A stretch of 64,000 bases of DNA from Pseudomonas fluorescens (GCF_001708445.1 NZ_CP015637.1:3349001-3413000), one strand, 5' to 3'; counted from the first letter of the stretch, positions 40,968 through 50,036 are shown. Made by a program: numbers and translations. The notes: generated by a model from the letters alone, not told the origin.

Positions 40968-42059
40968 TTATTGGCCGGATTTGATCCGGTTCCATTCCCG
41001 GGTCATCAGGCGCTGGATGTTTTCCGGCAGGTCGGCGGAGACAAAGGTGTGGCTGATGACGTCATCGCCGGGGTAGATCCCCGGGTTACCGCTGACCTTG
41101 GGGTCCATCAGCGGCGTGGCGTCCTTGTTCGGGTTGGCGTAGCCGACGTAGTCGCTGATCGGCGCGATCACGTCGGGACGCAGCAGGTAGTTGATCAGGG
41201 CGTGGGCATTGGCTGTGTTACCGGCGTCCTTGGGAATCGCCAGCATGTCGAACCACAGGTTCACGCCTTCCTTGGGCATCAGGTAGCGAATGTCGATATT
41301 TTTACCGGCGTCCTTGGCCCGGCTCTGAGCCTGCATCACGTCGCCGGAATAACCGACGGCCACGCAGATATCGCCGTTGGCCAGGTCAGCGGTGTATTTC
41401 GACGAGTTGAAGTAGGTCACCGACGGCCGCAGCGCCATCAGGCGTTTGGAGGCTTGCTTGTAGTCGTCGGGCTTGACGCTGTTGGGGTCCAGGCCCAGGT
41501 AGAGCATGACCTGGGGAATGATCTTCACCGGCGCATCGAGGAAGGCCACGCCGCAACTTTTCAGCTTGGCCAGGTTGCCAGGCTCGAAGACCATCGACCA
41601 CGAGTCCAGCACCACGTCCTTGCCCAGCACGGCGCGCACTTTTTCTGCGTTGTAGCCGATGCCCACGGTGCCCCACATATACGGCACGGCGTAGCGGTTG
41701 CCGGGGTCGGCGGCTTCCAGGCGTTGCATCAGGCGCGGGTCGAGGTGCTTCCAGTTATCCAGCAGCGCGCGTTGCAGCGGCTGGTAGGCGCCGGCGCGAA
41801 TCTGCTTGGACAGGAACTGGCTGGACGGCACGACCACGTCATACCCCGAGTGCCCGGAAAGCAACTTGGCTTCGAGCATTTCGTTGGTGTCGAAAATGTC
41901 GTACTGCACCTTGATGCCGCTGTCTTTCTCAAAGTTCTTCACGGTGTCGGGGCCGATGTAATCGGACCAGTTATAGACCTTCACCACCGACTCGGCGGCC
42001 TGGGTCACGGGGACAAGGGCGGCACAGCACAGAGCAGCAAACAAACGCGATAAACGCAT
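40968..42059 (-). CDS. Putrescine/spermidine-type periplasmic binding protein (PotF-like), copy 2
   Basis: A 363-residue binding protein with a signal peptide (MRLSRLFAALCCAALVPVTQ, then AAE) and SVVKVYNWSDYIGPDTVKNF, GYDVVVPSSQFL, PYMWGTVGIGYN, DICVAVGYSGDV and VGYANPNKDA. It is closely related to copy 1 at 35230-36333. It lies between an amino-acid ABC ATPase and a gamma-glutamyltransferase, with no Pot permease. AGGAAA lies 6 bases before ATG 42059. It may serve the neighbouring permease or a Pot transporter elsewhere. Confidence 0.9.
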   Translation of the reverse strand: MRLSRLFAALCCAALVPVTQAAESVVKVYNWSDYIGPDTVKNFEKDSGIKVQYDIFDTNEMLEAKLLSGHSGYDVVVPSSQFLSKQIRAGAYQPLQRALLDNWKHLDPRLMQRLEAADPGNRYAVPYMWGTVGIGYNAEKVRAVLGKDVVLDSWSMVFEPGNLAKLKSCGVAFLDAPVKIIPQVMLYLGLDPNSVKPDDYKQASKRLMALRPSVTYFNSSKYTADLANGDICVAVGYSGDVMQAQSRAKDAGKNIDIRYLMPKEGVNLWFDMLAIPKDAGNTANAHALINYLLRPDVIAPISDYVGYANPNKDATPLMDPKVSGNPGIYPGDDVISHTFVSADLPENIQRLMTREWNRIKSGQ

Positions 42060-42079
42060 GGTGATTTTCCTTGCAAGGG

Positions 42080-42859
42080 TCATAACACGCGGCTGAGAAA
42101 GGCCCGGGTACGCGGGTGGCTGGGGTGGCTGAAAATCTGCTCCGGCGGGCCTTGTTCGATGAGCTCCCCCTGATCGAGCACCACCACACGGTCGGCCACT
42201 TCACGGGCAAAGCCCATTTCATGGGTGACCACCACCATGGTCATGCCCTCTTCGGCCAGCGTCTTCATGACCTGCAGGACTTCGCCGACGGTTTCCGGGT
42301 CGAGCGCGCTGGTGGGTTCGTCGAACAACATGGCCTGGGGTTTCATTGCCAGGGCACGGGCAATCGCGACCCGTTGCTGCTGGCCACCGGAAAGCATCGA
42401 TGGGTAATGGCTGGCCTTGTCCGCCAGCCCGACCCGTGCCAGCAAGCCATGAGCCTGTTCCAGCGCCTCGGCACGCGGTACGCCGAGCACCTGGATCGGG
42501 GCTTCGATGATGTTTTCCAGGGCAGTCATATGGGGGAACAGGTTGAAGCGCTGGAACACCATGCCGATGTCGCGACGTTGCCGGGCAATGTTGCGCTCCG
42601 AATCGCGCACCAGGCTGCCGTCGCTGCGCTCGCGATAACCCATGGCGCGGCCGTTGACGCGGATGCGTCCAGCCTGGATGTCTTCCAGCAGGTTGATGCA
42701 GCGGATAAAAGTGGTCTTGCCGGAACCGGAGGCGCCAATCAGCACCACCACCTCGCCGCGTCGCACCTGCAGCGAAATCCCCTTGAGAATCTGCAGCGTG
42801 CCGAACGATTTGTGGATATCCAGGGCTTCGATGATCAGTTCTTCACTTTGGTGCGCCAT
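42080..42859 (-). CDS. Polar amino-acid ABC transporter ATP-binding protein
   Basis: A 259-residue ABC ATPase of the GlnQ/HisP group. Walker A is GASGSGKTT near residue 40, the signature LSGGQQQR, Walker [14 protein letters not shown], and the H-loop VVVTHEMGF. It powers import through the adjacent permease. Start ATG 42859 lies 2 bases after the permease stop. ATPase and PotF-like gene are separated by 20 bases. Confidence 0.94.
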   Translation of the reverse strand: MAHQSEELIIEALDIHKSFGTLQILKGISLQVRRGEVVVLIGASGSGKTTFIRCINLLEDIQAGRIRVNGRAMGYRERSDGSLVRDSERNIARQRRDIGMVFQRFNLFPHMTALENIIEAPIQVLGVPRAEALEQAHGLLARVGLADKASHYPSMLSGGQQQRVAIARALAMKPQAMLFDEPTSALDPETVGEVLQVMKTLAEEGMTMVVVTHEMGFAREVADRVVVLDQGELIEQGPPEQIFSHPSHPRTRAFLSRVL

Positions 42860-42861
42860 GG

Positions 42862-43638
42862 TTAACGTCCCCTCAGCAATTTCAGGGTGCTGCGGCCGAA
42901 CATGCGGCTGGATGCCGGCGGCGGTGCGGCAGGCCGATCGGACTGGCTGAAACGCGTCTCCAGCCAGCGCTGGAAAAAGCCCCACAGGGTCGTCAGCGTC
43001 AAGAAGTAGAGCGCGACCACCAGATACAGCTCGAATACGCGAAAGGTCGCCGAGGTGATCATCTGGGTGCTGAGCAGCAACTCTTGCACGCCAATCACAC
43101 TGACCAGGGTGGTGTTCTTGAGCATCACATTGAACTCGTTGCCCAGCGGCGGCACGATCACCCGGAACGCCTGAGGCAACACGATGCGGCGCATCAGCTT
43201 GGCGAACGGCATGCCCAGGGAGCGCCCGGCTTCATACTGGCCCTTGTCCACCGCACCGATGCCGGCGCGGATGATCTCGGCCATGTACGCCCCTTCATTG
43301 AGGCCCAGGGCAATGATCGCCGCCTGGATATTACCGGGCACGACCAGGCCGAACAGCGCAATGTCCTCAAATCGGAAGATGCCGCCCGCCGCCAAGGCCG
43401 TGTAGAGAAAGACGATCTGCACCAGCAACGGCGTACCGCGCATCAACCACACATAAAAACGCACCGGCAGGTGCAACAGCGGGTTTTTCGACAAGCGCAG
43501 CAGCGCGGCCGCCAGCCCCAGGACACAACCGAGCGCCATCGCCAGCACGCTGATCAGGCAGGTCAGCCAGAGCCCGGTGAGGTACACCCCGCTCGGCTGC
43601 AACAGGTACTGCCAGAACACATCCCAATTGAAATTCAT
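42862..43638 (-). CDS. Polar amino-acid ABC transporter permease (HisM/GlnP type)
   Basis: A 258-residue inner-membrane permease with several hydrophobic helices. The EAA loop, [24 protein letters not shown], docks the ATPase. The N-terminal [18 protein letters not shown] segment matches HisM/GlnP-type permeases. A single permease gene suggests a homodimer. ATG 43638 is used; GAGG lies 11 bases upstream and an in-frame TTG lies closer to it. Confidence 0.93.
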   Translation of the reverse strand: MNFNWDVFWQYLLQPSGVYLTGLWLTCLISVLAMALGCVLGLAAALLRLSKNPLLHLPVRFYVWLMRGTPLLVQIVFLYTALAAGGIFRFEDIALFGLVVPGNIQAAIIALGLNEGAYMAEIIRAGIGAVDKGQYEAGRSLGMPFAKLMRRIVLPQAFRVIVPPLGNEFNVMLKNTTLVSVIGVQELLLSTQMITSATFRVFELYLVVALYFLTLTTLWGFFQRWLETRFSQSDRPAAPPPASSRMFGRSTLKLLRGR

Positions 43639-43650
43639 CGCTGGCAAACC

Positions 43651-44457
43651 TCAGTCGAGTGTGTCGCTGCTGACATGCCATTTGTTCAGCAATTGCCCAT
43701 AGCTGCCGTCACTGCGCATATCACTGATCACCTGCTGAACGGCGGCGGTCAGTTGCGGGTCATCCTTGCGAATCCCCAGGCCGGTGAGGATGCGACTGAA
43801 AGCCGGCACGCCCTCCTGGAACAGCTCCGGCGCCATCGCCGCGTAGTAACCGGCGGTCTCCACGGTGGTGCCGTAGGCGTCGACCTGGTTGATGCGCAGC
43901 GCCTGGAATGCATCGGTGTCGGTGTTGTAGACCACCAGCTTCATCGGTGGCTTGCCGGCCTTGGTCAGGCTTTCATTCTGGGTATCGAGCAGGGTCTTGA
44001 TGGTGGAGCCGTTGAGCACGGCCACTTTGTGCCCGGACAAGTCATCCAGCGCCTTGATGCCCTTGGGGTTGCCCTTGGGGACCACCACCGACTGGCTGGA
44101 ATACATGTAGTTGACGATGTCGATGACCTGCCGCCGCTCAGGCTTGTCGAACAGCTGGTCGACGATCATGTCGCACTGCTGGGCGAGCAGCGCCGGGACC
44201 AGCCCGGAGAACGGAATCACCCGCCACTGCACCGGCTTGTCACCCAGGCGCTTGGCAATTTCCAGGCCCAGGTCGACGGTGAGCCCGCGCGGTTTCTGGT
44301 TTTCGTCGAAGGACACCAGGGGCGGTGAATCCATCCCCGAGCAATACGTGAGCTTATCGACTTTCTGCAGGCGCTCCGGCACCTGGGGCGCGGCAAACGC
44401 CCCTTGCGTGCAGAGACCCAGGGTTACAGCCACCAGCAAGGCGCGGCGTTTATGCAT
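43651..44457 (-). CDS. Polar amino-acid periplasmic binding protein
   Basis: A 268-residue family 3 solute-binding protein. A signal peptide (MHKRRALLVAVTLGLCTQG, cleavage near AFA) precedes LTYCSGMDSPPLVSFDENQKPRG in outline, then GLTVDLGLEIAKRLG, QQCDMIVDQLF and GLGIRKDDPQL. Ligand is likely an amino acid or a derivative such as a gamma-glutamyl compound. GGAG lies 9 bases before the ATG. It is the first transporter gene after the GntR regulator. Confidence 0.92.
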   Translation of the reverse strand: MHKRRALLVAVTLGLCTQGAFAAPQVPERLQKVDKLTYCSGMDSPPLVSFDENQKPRGLTVDLGLEIAKRLGDKPVQWRVIPFSGLVPALLAQQCDMIVDQLFDKPERRQVIDIVNYMYSSQSVVVPKGNPKGIKALDDLSGHKVAVLNGSTIKTLLDTQNESLTKAGKPPMKLVVYNTDTDAFQALRINQVDAYGTTVETAGYYAAMAPELFQEGVPAFSRILTGLGIRKDDPQLTAAVQQVISDMRSDGSYGQLLNKWHVSSDTLD

Positions 44458-44531
44458 GACCAGACACTCCAGTTCGTTGAACAACGGGGGCAGGACTCAA
44501 TGTCAAAACACAGTCGGGCTTGGGCCCGCTT

Positions 44532-45200
44532 CTATTTTTCCGATTGCAGGAATTGAATCAGCGCCGGCACGGTGCCTTCGATGTGTTCGCGCACCACCGC
44601 TTCGGCACGGGCGGCATCCCCGGCACGGATGGCATCGAGGATCACCGCGTGCTCCTGGCGTGCGCTGAGCGGTTTGTCACCGTGTTGCAACCACAACCGC
44701 ATAGGCGCCTCGACCAGCGAGTACAGCGCCGAGATCTGCTTCATCAAGCGCGGACGCCCGCTGAGGCTGCAGAGCAATTCATGGAAGGCACGGTGGCGGC
44801 TGACCCACTCGGCGCTGTCGTCGCGGTAATCGTCCATCTCGTCCAGCAGGCGCTCCAGCGCCGCCAGTTGGCGTTCGCCGATACGGCTGGTGGCAACGCG
44901 CACCGCCAGGCCTTCGAGGGCGCTGCGCATTTCAAACACTTCGTGCAATTCATCGATATCCACGCCGCTGACGACCGCGCCACGGTTGGGCCGCAGGGTC
45001 ACCAGGCCCTGCGCGTCCAGGCGGCGAAAAGCCTCGCGTACCGGCATGCGGCTCATCCCGAGCTCGGTGGCAATGTCCTCTGCAATCAGGCGATCACCCT
45101 TGCGATAACGGCCGTTGCAAATGGCATTGAGCAGAAAACTGTAGGCCTCCTCCTCGGCGGTGAGGGGCTGGCGGTCAACGTAAGCGGAGGCAAATTGCAT
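44532..45200 (-). CDS. GntR-family (FCD) regulator of the transport operon
   Basis: A 222-residue FadR-type GntR regulator. The winged helix lies in about residues 15-80 (ICNGRYRKGDRLIAEDIATELGMSRMPVREAFRRL in outline). The FCD domain follows, with metal/effector residues in HRAFHELLC and a C-terminal HAVILDAIRAGD. It precedes the amino-acid ABC, PotF-like and GGT genes on the same strand (74 bases to the next gene) and probably controls them. ATG 45200 is used, with AAGGTG 8 bases upstream; an inverted repeat lies just before. Confidence 0.9.
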   Translation of the reverse strand: MQFASAYVDRQPLTAEEEAYSFLLNAICNGRYRKGDRLIAEDIATELGMSRMPVREAFRRLDAQGLVTLRPNRGAVVSGVDIDELHEVFEMRSALEGLAVRVATSRIGERQLAALERLLDEMDDYRDDSAEWVSRHRAFHELLCSLSGRPRLMKQISALYSLVEAPMRLWLQHGDKPLSARQEHAVILDAIRAGDAARAEAVVREHIEGTVPALIQFLQSEK

Positions 45201-45509
45201 CGGACAGCACCTTTTGAATTTTTGTATCCAATTATCCACGAATACAAAAAAGCAGGATGCGTGCCAATTCTTCGGTTACGCGTCAAGTGATTGATTTGGC
45301 AGAAATCGCCGGAAAACCCGCGTCAGCCTGGCGCATGGGGTCAAGGCGCGGTGCTACCAAATAGCTCAAGGGGTGCGCCGTTAATGGGCACAACTGCAAG
45401 CGCAGTAACAGTCGAGTCGCAGCAGCGGCGCCGTTGCTGCGCGTCGTGAGTCCGGGTGGGGTCGGGACCGCGGCCAACTCGCCCCGCGCGTCCCGCGTAC
45501 CGGCCCCCG
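45201..45509. other. Intergenic region between the GntR gene and the TonB receptor
   Basis: This 309-base gap separates the 3' end of the TonB receptor gene from the GntR regulator start. Apart from the inverted repeat at 45219-45250, it holds an imperfect hairpin, CAGCAGCGGC against GCCGTTGCTG, near 45420-45440. This could end receptor transcription, but no U-run follows. No gene seen. Confidence 0.5.
45219..45250. promoter_or_regulatory. Candidate autoregulatory GntR operator
   Basis: TTTTTGTAT-N14-ATACAAAAA is a perfect 9-base inverted repeat located 19 bases before the GntR start. TGTAT/ATACA half-sites are common for FCD-type GntR regulators. It also frames a GATAAT that could be the -10 box on the minus strand. 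Confidence 0.5.
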
Positions 45510-47708
45510 TCAAAAATCGACGGTAGCCGAGAGTTGCAAAGTGCGCGGATACCCTGGCGAAAATGCACCATAGGAGGCCACGCCAGACCAATACTCACGG
45601 TCGAATACGTTCTGTACCGTGGCGCGGAAAGTCGTCGGCCGCCCTTCGATTTTGGTGGCATAGCGCGCGCCTGCATCAATACGGGTCCAGGCATCCAGCG
45701 TTTGGGTGTTGGCCTGGTTGACGTACTGGCTGTCGGTATAGATCGCACCGCCGGTGAGGGTAAAACCTTCCAGCCACGGGGTGTCATATTCTGCCCATAG
45801 GTTGGCCTGGATATCCGGCACTCCCACCGGTTTATTGCCGCGGTTGGCGGCAGTGGCCGAATCCGTCAACTCACCCTCCAGGAAGGTCACACCGCCCATC
45901 AAGCGCGTGCCCGGCGCCACCTCACCGAACACGCTCAGCTCGACGCCACGGTTACGCTGTTCTGCCTGTACCGAGAACAGATTGTTAGCGCCTACCTCTC
46001 CGCTGGGCTTTTCTATCTGGAACAGTGCCAGGGTGGTCATGAAGGTAGCGTGCTCGTACTTCACGCCAATCTCGTGCTGCTTGGACTTATAGGGTGCGAA
46101 GGTTTCCCCGGAGTTGTCCGCCGTGCCTGGGGCAATGTCGCCTTTGCTCAAGCCTTCCACGTAGTTGTAGTAGAAAGACACATCGTCCCACGGTTTGACC
46201 ACCACGCCGACCAAAGGCGTAGTGGCATTGTCTTTATAGCGGGAGCTGACGGCGCCGGCAGCATTGTAGTTGCGCGACTCGATGTATTGTCGGCGCACGC
46301 CCAAGGTCAGTTGGAAGCGATCATCCAGAAAGCCCAGGGTGTCGGTCAGCGCCACGCCGGACAACTCCGACTCGGAGATGCGCAGCACCTTCGGGGTGCT
46401 GATGTACTGCTTGGGTGTGTCCACCGGATGGTAAATATTCGAGCGAATGTCCGTGCCGTTAGTGATGCCCCGCGAGAGTTCATCCTGGTAACGGGTGGCC
46501 ATCAACGTGGTGATATGGGTCACCGGGCCCGTGGCAAACAGCCCGCGGATCCCCATATCCGCGGTGGAACGATCAACATTGAATTTGTAGTAGCCAGGTA
46601 TATTACTGGTGTCGCCGGCATCATTGAGGATACGTGGCACCTGGTCGGACATGCGTTTCACATCCGAGCGCCCCCCACCCGCATGGGCGAACACCGTGAG
46701 TGAATCGCTCAAGTCATATTCACCGCCCAGCAAAGCCGACTGCTCCTTGGTGTCTGACCAACCCCACTTTTGCGGCAGGCTTGTACGGCCGTCTGGGGCC
46801 GAAGGCACCTGCACACCGGGTGCGACGGTGAAGGGGCGCGAGGCGCCTTCAAAGCTCTCTTTCTGGCTGATGTAGTCGAGATTCAGGCGCAACCGCTCAC
46901 CGCGGTAATCCAGGGCAATCGCACCGATCCCTACGTCGCGACTCTGGTTGTCAACGGCCGTATCCCCGCCTTGAAGGCTGCCGTTGAAACGTACGCCAAA
47001 CTGGTTTTCTTCACCAAACCGGCGACTGATATCCAAGTGCCCGCCCACTTGGGAGTCCGAGGCGTAACTGCCGGTAAAACGAGTCAGGTCCTCCTCCAGC
47101 GGCCGCTTAGGCACGATATTGATGACACCACCAACCCCACTGTTGGGGGAGATGCCATACATCAAGGCGCCCGGCCCCTTGAGCACTTCGATGCGCTCGG
47201 CGTATTCGGTAAACGCCCGATAGTTAGGCGCTACGCCATAAACGCCGTCGTAGGCCAGTTCACCCAAGTTGCCTTCGCCGATGGCAAAGCCGCGAATGAA
47301 GAACGAGTCGACGATCCCGCCTGTCTGCCCCGTCGAGCGCACCGAGGGGTCGCGCTCCAGGGCATCGGCAGCGGTCACGGTTTGCAGGTCAGCGAGGGTT
47401 TTGGCGGTGTAGCTGGTGACGTTGAAAGGCGTGTCCATCACGTCTTTGTTACCCATCATGCCCAGGCGTGCACCACGCGCCACCTGCCCGCCGGCGAGCA
47501 CCTCGGGCAACGCTGTCGGGCCGTTGTAGCGGCCGTCGATCGTGGTGGTGTCGAGGGTCAGGGGGGGCGTATCGGCCTCCGTGGCGACAGGCGCTTGCGT
47601 CTCAGCCCAGGCATTGGCGCCCGCGGCGACCATGACGAAATTCAACAGGGCGGTCCGAATGGCAAGGGTTAACACGCGTTCACCGCTGGGTCGACTGACA
47701 ACAGGCAT
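45510..47708 (-). CDS. TonB-dependent siderophore receptor without signalling domain (receptor B)
   Basis: A 732-residue outer-membrane receptor. After a signal region ending near ANAWA comes a short linker and the plug (DVMDTPFNVTSYTAKTL, then SVRSTGQTGGIVDSFFIRGF and VLKGPGALMYG). A 22-strand barrel ends in SATVDF. There is no STN secretin/TonB signalling domain, unlike its close paralogue at 51114-53531. A motif shared with that gene, TGATACTTTTTCC-N8-CTGGCA, lies 44 bases before the start on this strand. Likely ligand: a ferric siderophore, type unknown. Confidence 0.92.
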   Translation of the reverse strand: MPVVSRPSGERVLTLAIRTALLNFVMVAAGANAWAETQAPVATEADTPPLTLDTTTIDGRYNGPTALPEVLAGGQVARGARLGMMGNKDVMDTPFNVTSYTAKTLADLQTVTAADALERDPSVRSTGQTGGIVDSFFIRGFAIGEGNLGELAYDGVYGVAPNYRAFTEYAERIEVLKGPGALMYGISPNSGVGGVINIVPKRPLEEDLTRFTGSYASDSQVGGHLDISRRFGEENQFGVRFNGSLQGGDTAVDNQSRDVGIGAIALDYRGERLRLNLDYISQKESFEGASRPFTVAPGVQVPSAPDGRTSLPQKWGWSDTKEQSALLGGEYDLSDSLTVFAHAGGGRSDVKRMSDQVPRILNDAGDTSNIPGYYKFNVDRSTADMGIRGLFATGPVTHITTLMATRYQDELSRGITNGTDIRSNIYHPVDTPKQYISTPKVLRISESELSGVALTDTLGFLDDRFQLTLGVRRQYIESRNYNAAGAVSSRYKDNATTPLVGVVVKPWDDVSFYYNYVEGLSKGDIAPGTADNSGETFAPYKSKQHEIGVKYEHATFMTTLALFQIEKPSGEVGANNLFSVQAEQRNRGVELSVFGEVAPGTRLMGGVTFLEGELTDSATAANRGNKPVGVPDIQANLWAEYDTPWLEGFTLTGGAIYTDSQYVNQANTQTLDAWTRIDAGARYATKIEGRPTTFRATVQNVFDREYWSGVASYGAFSPGYPRTLQLSATVDF

Positions 47709-48034
47709 GACAAGAGGATCCTTTCAACGAGGGAAATAGGAATTACTCTTAATGCCAGTCGACATGGGAAAAAGTATCATCCCGACCTGTTTTTTTTGAA
47801 AACCCAGCGAACGCAGCCTGCTGATCCGCAATGTTGGCGATAGCCGAACATGCGCTCCGCTACTGCAAGAGCGCGGTTACACCTGACAACCGCCTGTGCG
47901 GCCTGGCATCCTCCTCGCGGTACATGTCGACGCTATCGCGCCGCTGCACATGCATTGGATGCAGGACGCCAACTACCGTTGACAACCCCCCCTGACTAAC
48001 CCGTTCGCAGCTGTTCAACCACCGAGGCCGTCTC
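47709..48034. other. Divergent region between receptor B and the MFS gene
   Basis: No gene in 326 bases. The receptor side contains the shared ECF-promoter-like motif (47753-47779). AATAGGAATTACTCTTAAT at 47735-47753 is only a poor Fur-box match. The rest up to the MFS start shows no clear promoter or palindrome. Confidence 0.5.
47753..47779 (-). promoter_or_regulatory. Putative ECF sigma promoter of receptor B
   Basis: Minus strand TGATACTTTTTCC, 8 bases, CTGGCA. The same two blocks with the same spacing occur at 51042-51068 before receptor A. They end 44 and 45 bases before the respective start codons. Both copies are probably read by the ECF sigma factor at 49521-50036. Confidence 0.7.
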
Positions 48035-49279
48035 ATGTCCCAAACCGGTGTTATCCAGGGTTCGAGTGTGAGAATCCTCATTTATCTTCTGTTCGCGATC
48101 CAACTGGTCTCCATGGGCGCGATGGAAATGAGCGGGCCGTTCTGGCCCGTGCACCTGCGTGGGCTGGCCTCTTCGGAGTCGGTGTTCAGCTTCGCCAGCA
48201 TCGCCGTGTACGTCGGGCCGATGCTGGGCATCATGGTGACCAGTGCGTTCTGGGGGCGTATCGGTGATCGACACGGGCATAAATTGATGATGATCCGCGC
48301 ACTCGCAGGGTTGTCCTTGACCCAGCTCGGGTTGGCGTTTTCCACTGATATCTGGGTCATCTTGGTCCTGCGTTTCCTGCAAGGTGCGTTTGCCGGCTAT
48401 ATCGCCCCTGCGCAAGCGTATGGGGTCAGTATCGAAGCGCCGTCACGGCGGGCCCGGCTGTTTGCGATTTTGCAGATATCGACAAATGTCGGCTCATTGC
48501 TGGGCGCGGTCGTTGGCGGCTTGATCCTCGATTACGCGACGTTCTTCTGGATCAATATCGTCGCCTCTGCACTCTGTGCCGTGTGTACCCTGATAGCCGC
48601 CGTGACCTTGCCGAACGTTCCCCCAGTGCCCAAAAAACCGGCGGCGACTTCCGCCCCGCCTGCCTCGGGCACCAGCAGGGTATGGCGCGACTTTCCGCAG
48701 TTGTCTCTGCTGTGCGTCATGGGGATTCTGCTGCTGGCGCGCATGCTGCCCCAGACCTCGTTCTCGCTGTATGTCAGCGCGACATTCGAGGTCAGTCACT
48801 CAGTGGTTGGCCTGTGCTATGGCCTGCTGGCACTGGGCTTCATCCTCTCGGCGAGCGCCTGGTCGCGCTACTTTGAGCACCGGTCTCAAGCACAAACGCT
48901 GCAGCGCATCACCTACATCGTCGTCGGTTGTATCGGGTTAACCGCCGTGGCGGGATTTACGCGCAATCCCGGCATATTTGTCGTCGCCTACTTTGTTTGG
49001 GGGGTACTGCTGGGCGCGACCACCCCCGTGCTGATGGCGTTGATCTCGAAAACCGCCGACAGCTCGCGCCAAGGCTACGTATTGGGTATCGCCCAAAGTA
49101 CCGCGCAATTCGCTTCGATTGCCGGCATCTCCATCGGTGGCTTGCTCAACCAGGTCTACGGCCTGCAATACACCTATCTTTTCGTGTGCCTGGCCTATGC
49201 GGTAGCGCTGATGCCGATGCTGGCGTTGCGGTACAGATCGGCGGCCACGCGCTCCAGCCTTGTTGCAGACAGCAACTGA
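48035..49279 (+). CDS. MFS transporter, probable siderophore/drug exporter type
   Basis: A 414-residue, twelve-helix major facilitator of the MdtG-like drug-exporter kind. The helix 2-3 loop motif reads AFWGRIGDRHGHK, and LVLRFLQGAFAGYIAPAQAYG matches helix 4-5 of that group. Position between two TonB receptors and next to an aminotransferase remnant suggests export of a siderophore or its precursor, or uptake of a siderophore into the cytoplasm. Which one cannot be told from sequence. No strong ribosome site is seen before ATG 48035. Confidence 0.83.
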   Translation: MSQTGVIQGSSVRILIYLLFAIQLVSMGAMEMSGPFWPVHLRGLASSESVFSFASIAVYVGPMLGIMVTSAFWGRIGDRHGHKLMMIRALAGLSLTQLGLAFSTDIWVILVLRFLQGAFAGYIAPAQAYGVSIEAPSRRARLFAILQISTNVGSLLGAVVGGLILDYATFFWINIVASALCAVCTLIAAVTLPNVPPVPKKPAATSAPPASGTSRVWRDFPQLSLLCVMGILLLARMLPQTSFSLYVSATFEVSHSVVGLCYGLLALGFILSASAWSRYFEHRSQAQTLQRITYIVVGCIGLTAVAGFTRNPGIFVVAYFVWGVLLGATTPVLMALISKTADSSRQGYVLGIAQSTAQFASIAGISIGGLLNQVYGLQYTYLFVCLAYAVALMPMLALRYRSAATRSSLVADSN

Positions 49280-49291
49280 ACAAGGAACTGC

Positions 49292-49474
49292 ATGCGTGCC
49301 GACACACCCGCTGTCGAACACCTGATCCATTTCAACAACACCGGCGCGGCGCTGATGCGTGACGCTTCACACTACAGCACCGAAGCTGAAATCGATGGGT
49401 TGATTGACGCCTTGACGCGCCTGCCATGCGCCGGATTGACCGAAGATGATCGCGCTTGCGTTCCAGTCGCTTAG
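49292..49474 (+). pseudogene. Internally deleted remnant of a class-V PLP aminotransferase
   Basis: A 60-residue open frame that joins two ends of a class-V aminotransferase/cysteine-desulfurase-like protein. Its N-terminus RADTPAVEHLIHFNNTGAAL matches the conserved start of such enzymes (RADTPGC...HFNNAGAAL). Directly after it comes DASHYSTEAEIDGLIDALTR, which matches their conserved C-terminus (HYYNTEAEIDALV). The roughly 300 or more residues between, including the PLP lysine, are missing, so it cannot be active. It starts 12 bases after the MFS stop, so the intact gene was probably cotranscribed with the exporter. Confidence 0.72.
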
Positions 49475-49483
49475 TCAACTAGC

Positions 49484-49502
49484 ATTGGGAATACTTCTCA
49501 AT
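49484..49502. promoter_or_regulatory. Fur box before the ECF sigma gene
   Basis: ATTGGGAATACTTCTCAAT is a near-perfect palindrome (ATTGGGAA against TTCTCAAT, one mismatch) of the form of pseudomonad Fur sites. It lies 18 bases before the sigma-factor ATG, so iron-replete cells would repress the signalling genes. Confidence 0.6.
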
Positions 49503-49520
49503 AACATAAAACCTGCCGCC

Positions 49521-50036
49521 ATGAGCGAAACCCTCTCCGCCAACCACCCCAACCGTCTGCGCGCAATCGAGGCCCTGTACAGCGGGCACCACGGCTGGCT
49601 GTATGCCACGCTGAAGAGAAAGCTGGGTAACGCCATGGATGCGGCGGATTTGGCGCAGGACACCTTCACCCGGATCCTGGCATCACAGGTCACGGTGATT
49701 GACCAGCCACGGGCGTACTTGAGCTGCGTGGCCAAGGGTATCCTGATCAACTGGTACCAGCGCAAGGCACTGGAACGCGCCTACCTGGAGGCACTGGCGA
49801 ATGTGCCCGCCCACGAAGCGCCGTCGCCCGAGACGCACTTTCTGGTGCTGGAAACCCTGCACGAAATCGACGCCATGCTCGATACCCTGGCGCCGCAGGT
49901 CAAACGCGCATTCCTGCTGTCGCAGATCAACGGCCTCAAGTACGACGACATCGCCGAGCAACTGGGTGTATCGCTGATCACCGTCAAGCGCTACATGAAA
50001 CAGGCTTTCGTACAATGCCTGATGCTGGTGGAGTGA
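49521..50036 (+). CDS. FecI-type ECF RNA polymerase sigma factor
   Basis: A 171-residue sigma-70 family ECF protein. Region 2 has LYSGHHGWLYATLKRKLGNAMDAADLAQDTFTRIL in outline, and region 4 has LAPQVKRAFLLSQINGLKYDDIAEQLGVSLITVKRYMKQAF in outline. It directs transcription of the siderophore receptor when FecR relays a signal from the occupied receptor. The start ATG 49521 follows a Fur box. FecR begins immediately at the next base after its stop (TGA-ATG). Confidence 0.94.
   Translation: MSETLSANHPNRLRAIEALYSGHHGWLYATLKRKLGNAMDAADLAQDTFTRILASQVTVIDQPRAYLSCVAKGILINWYQRKALERAYLEALANVPAHEAPSPETHFLVLETLHEIDAMLDTLAPQVKRAFLLSQINGLKYDDIAEQLGVSLITVKRYMKQAFVQCLMLVE

Noticed and set aside
47735..47753. 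Fur box before receptor B
   Set aside because: AATAGGAATTACTCTTAAT is a poor palindrome; the shared ECF-type motif at 47753-47779 explains the control better.
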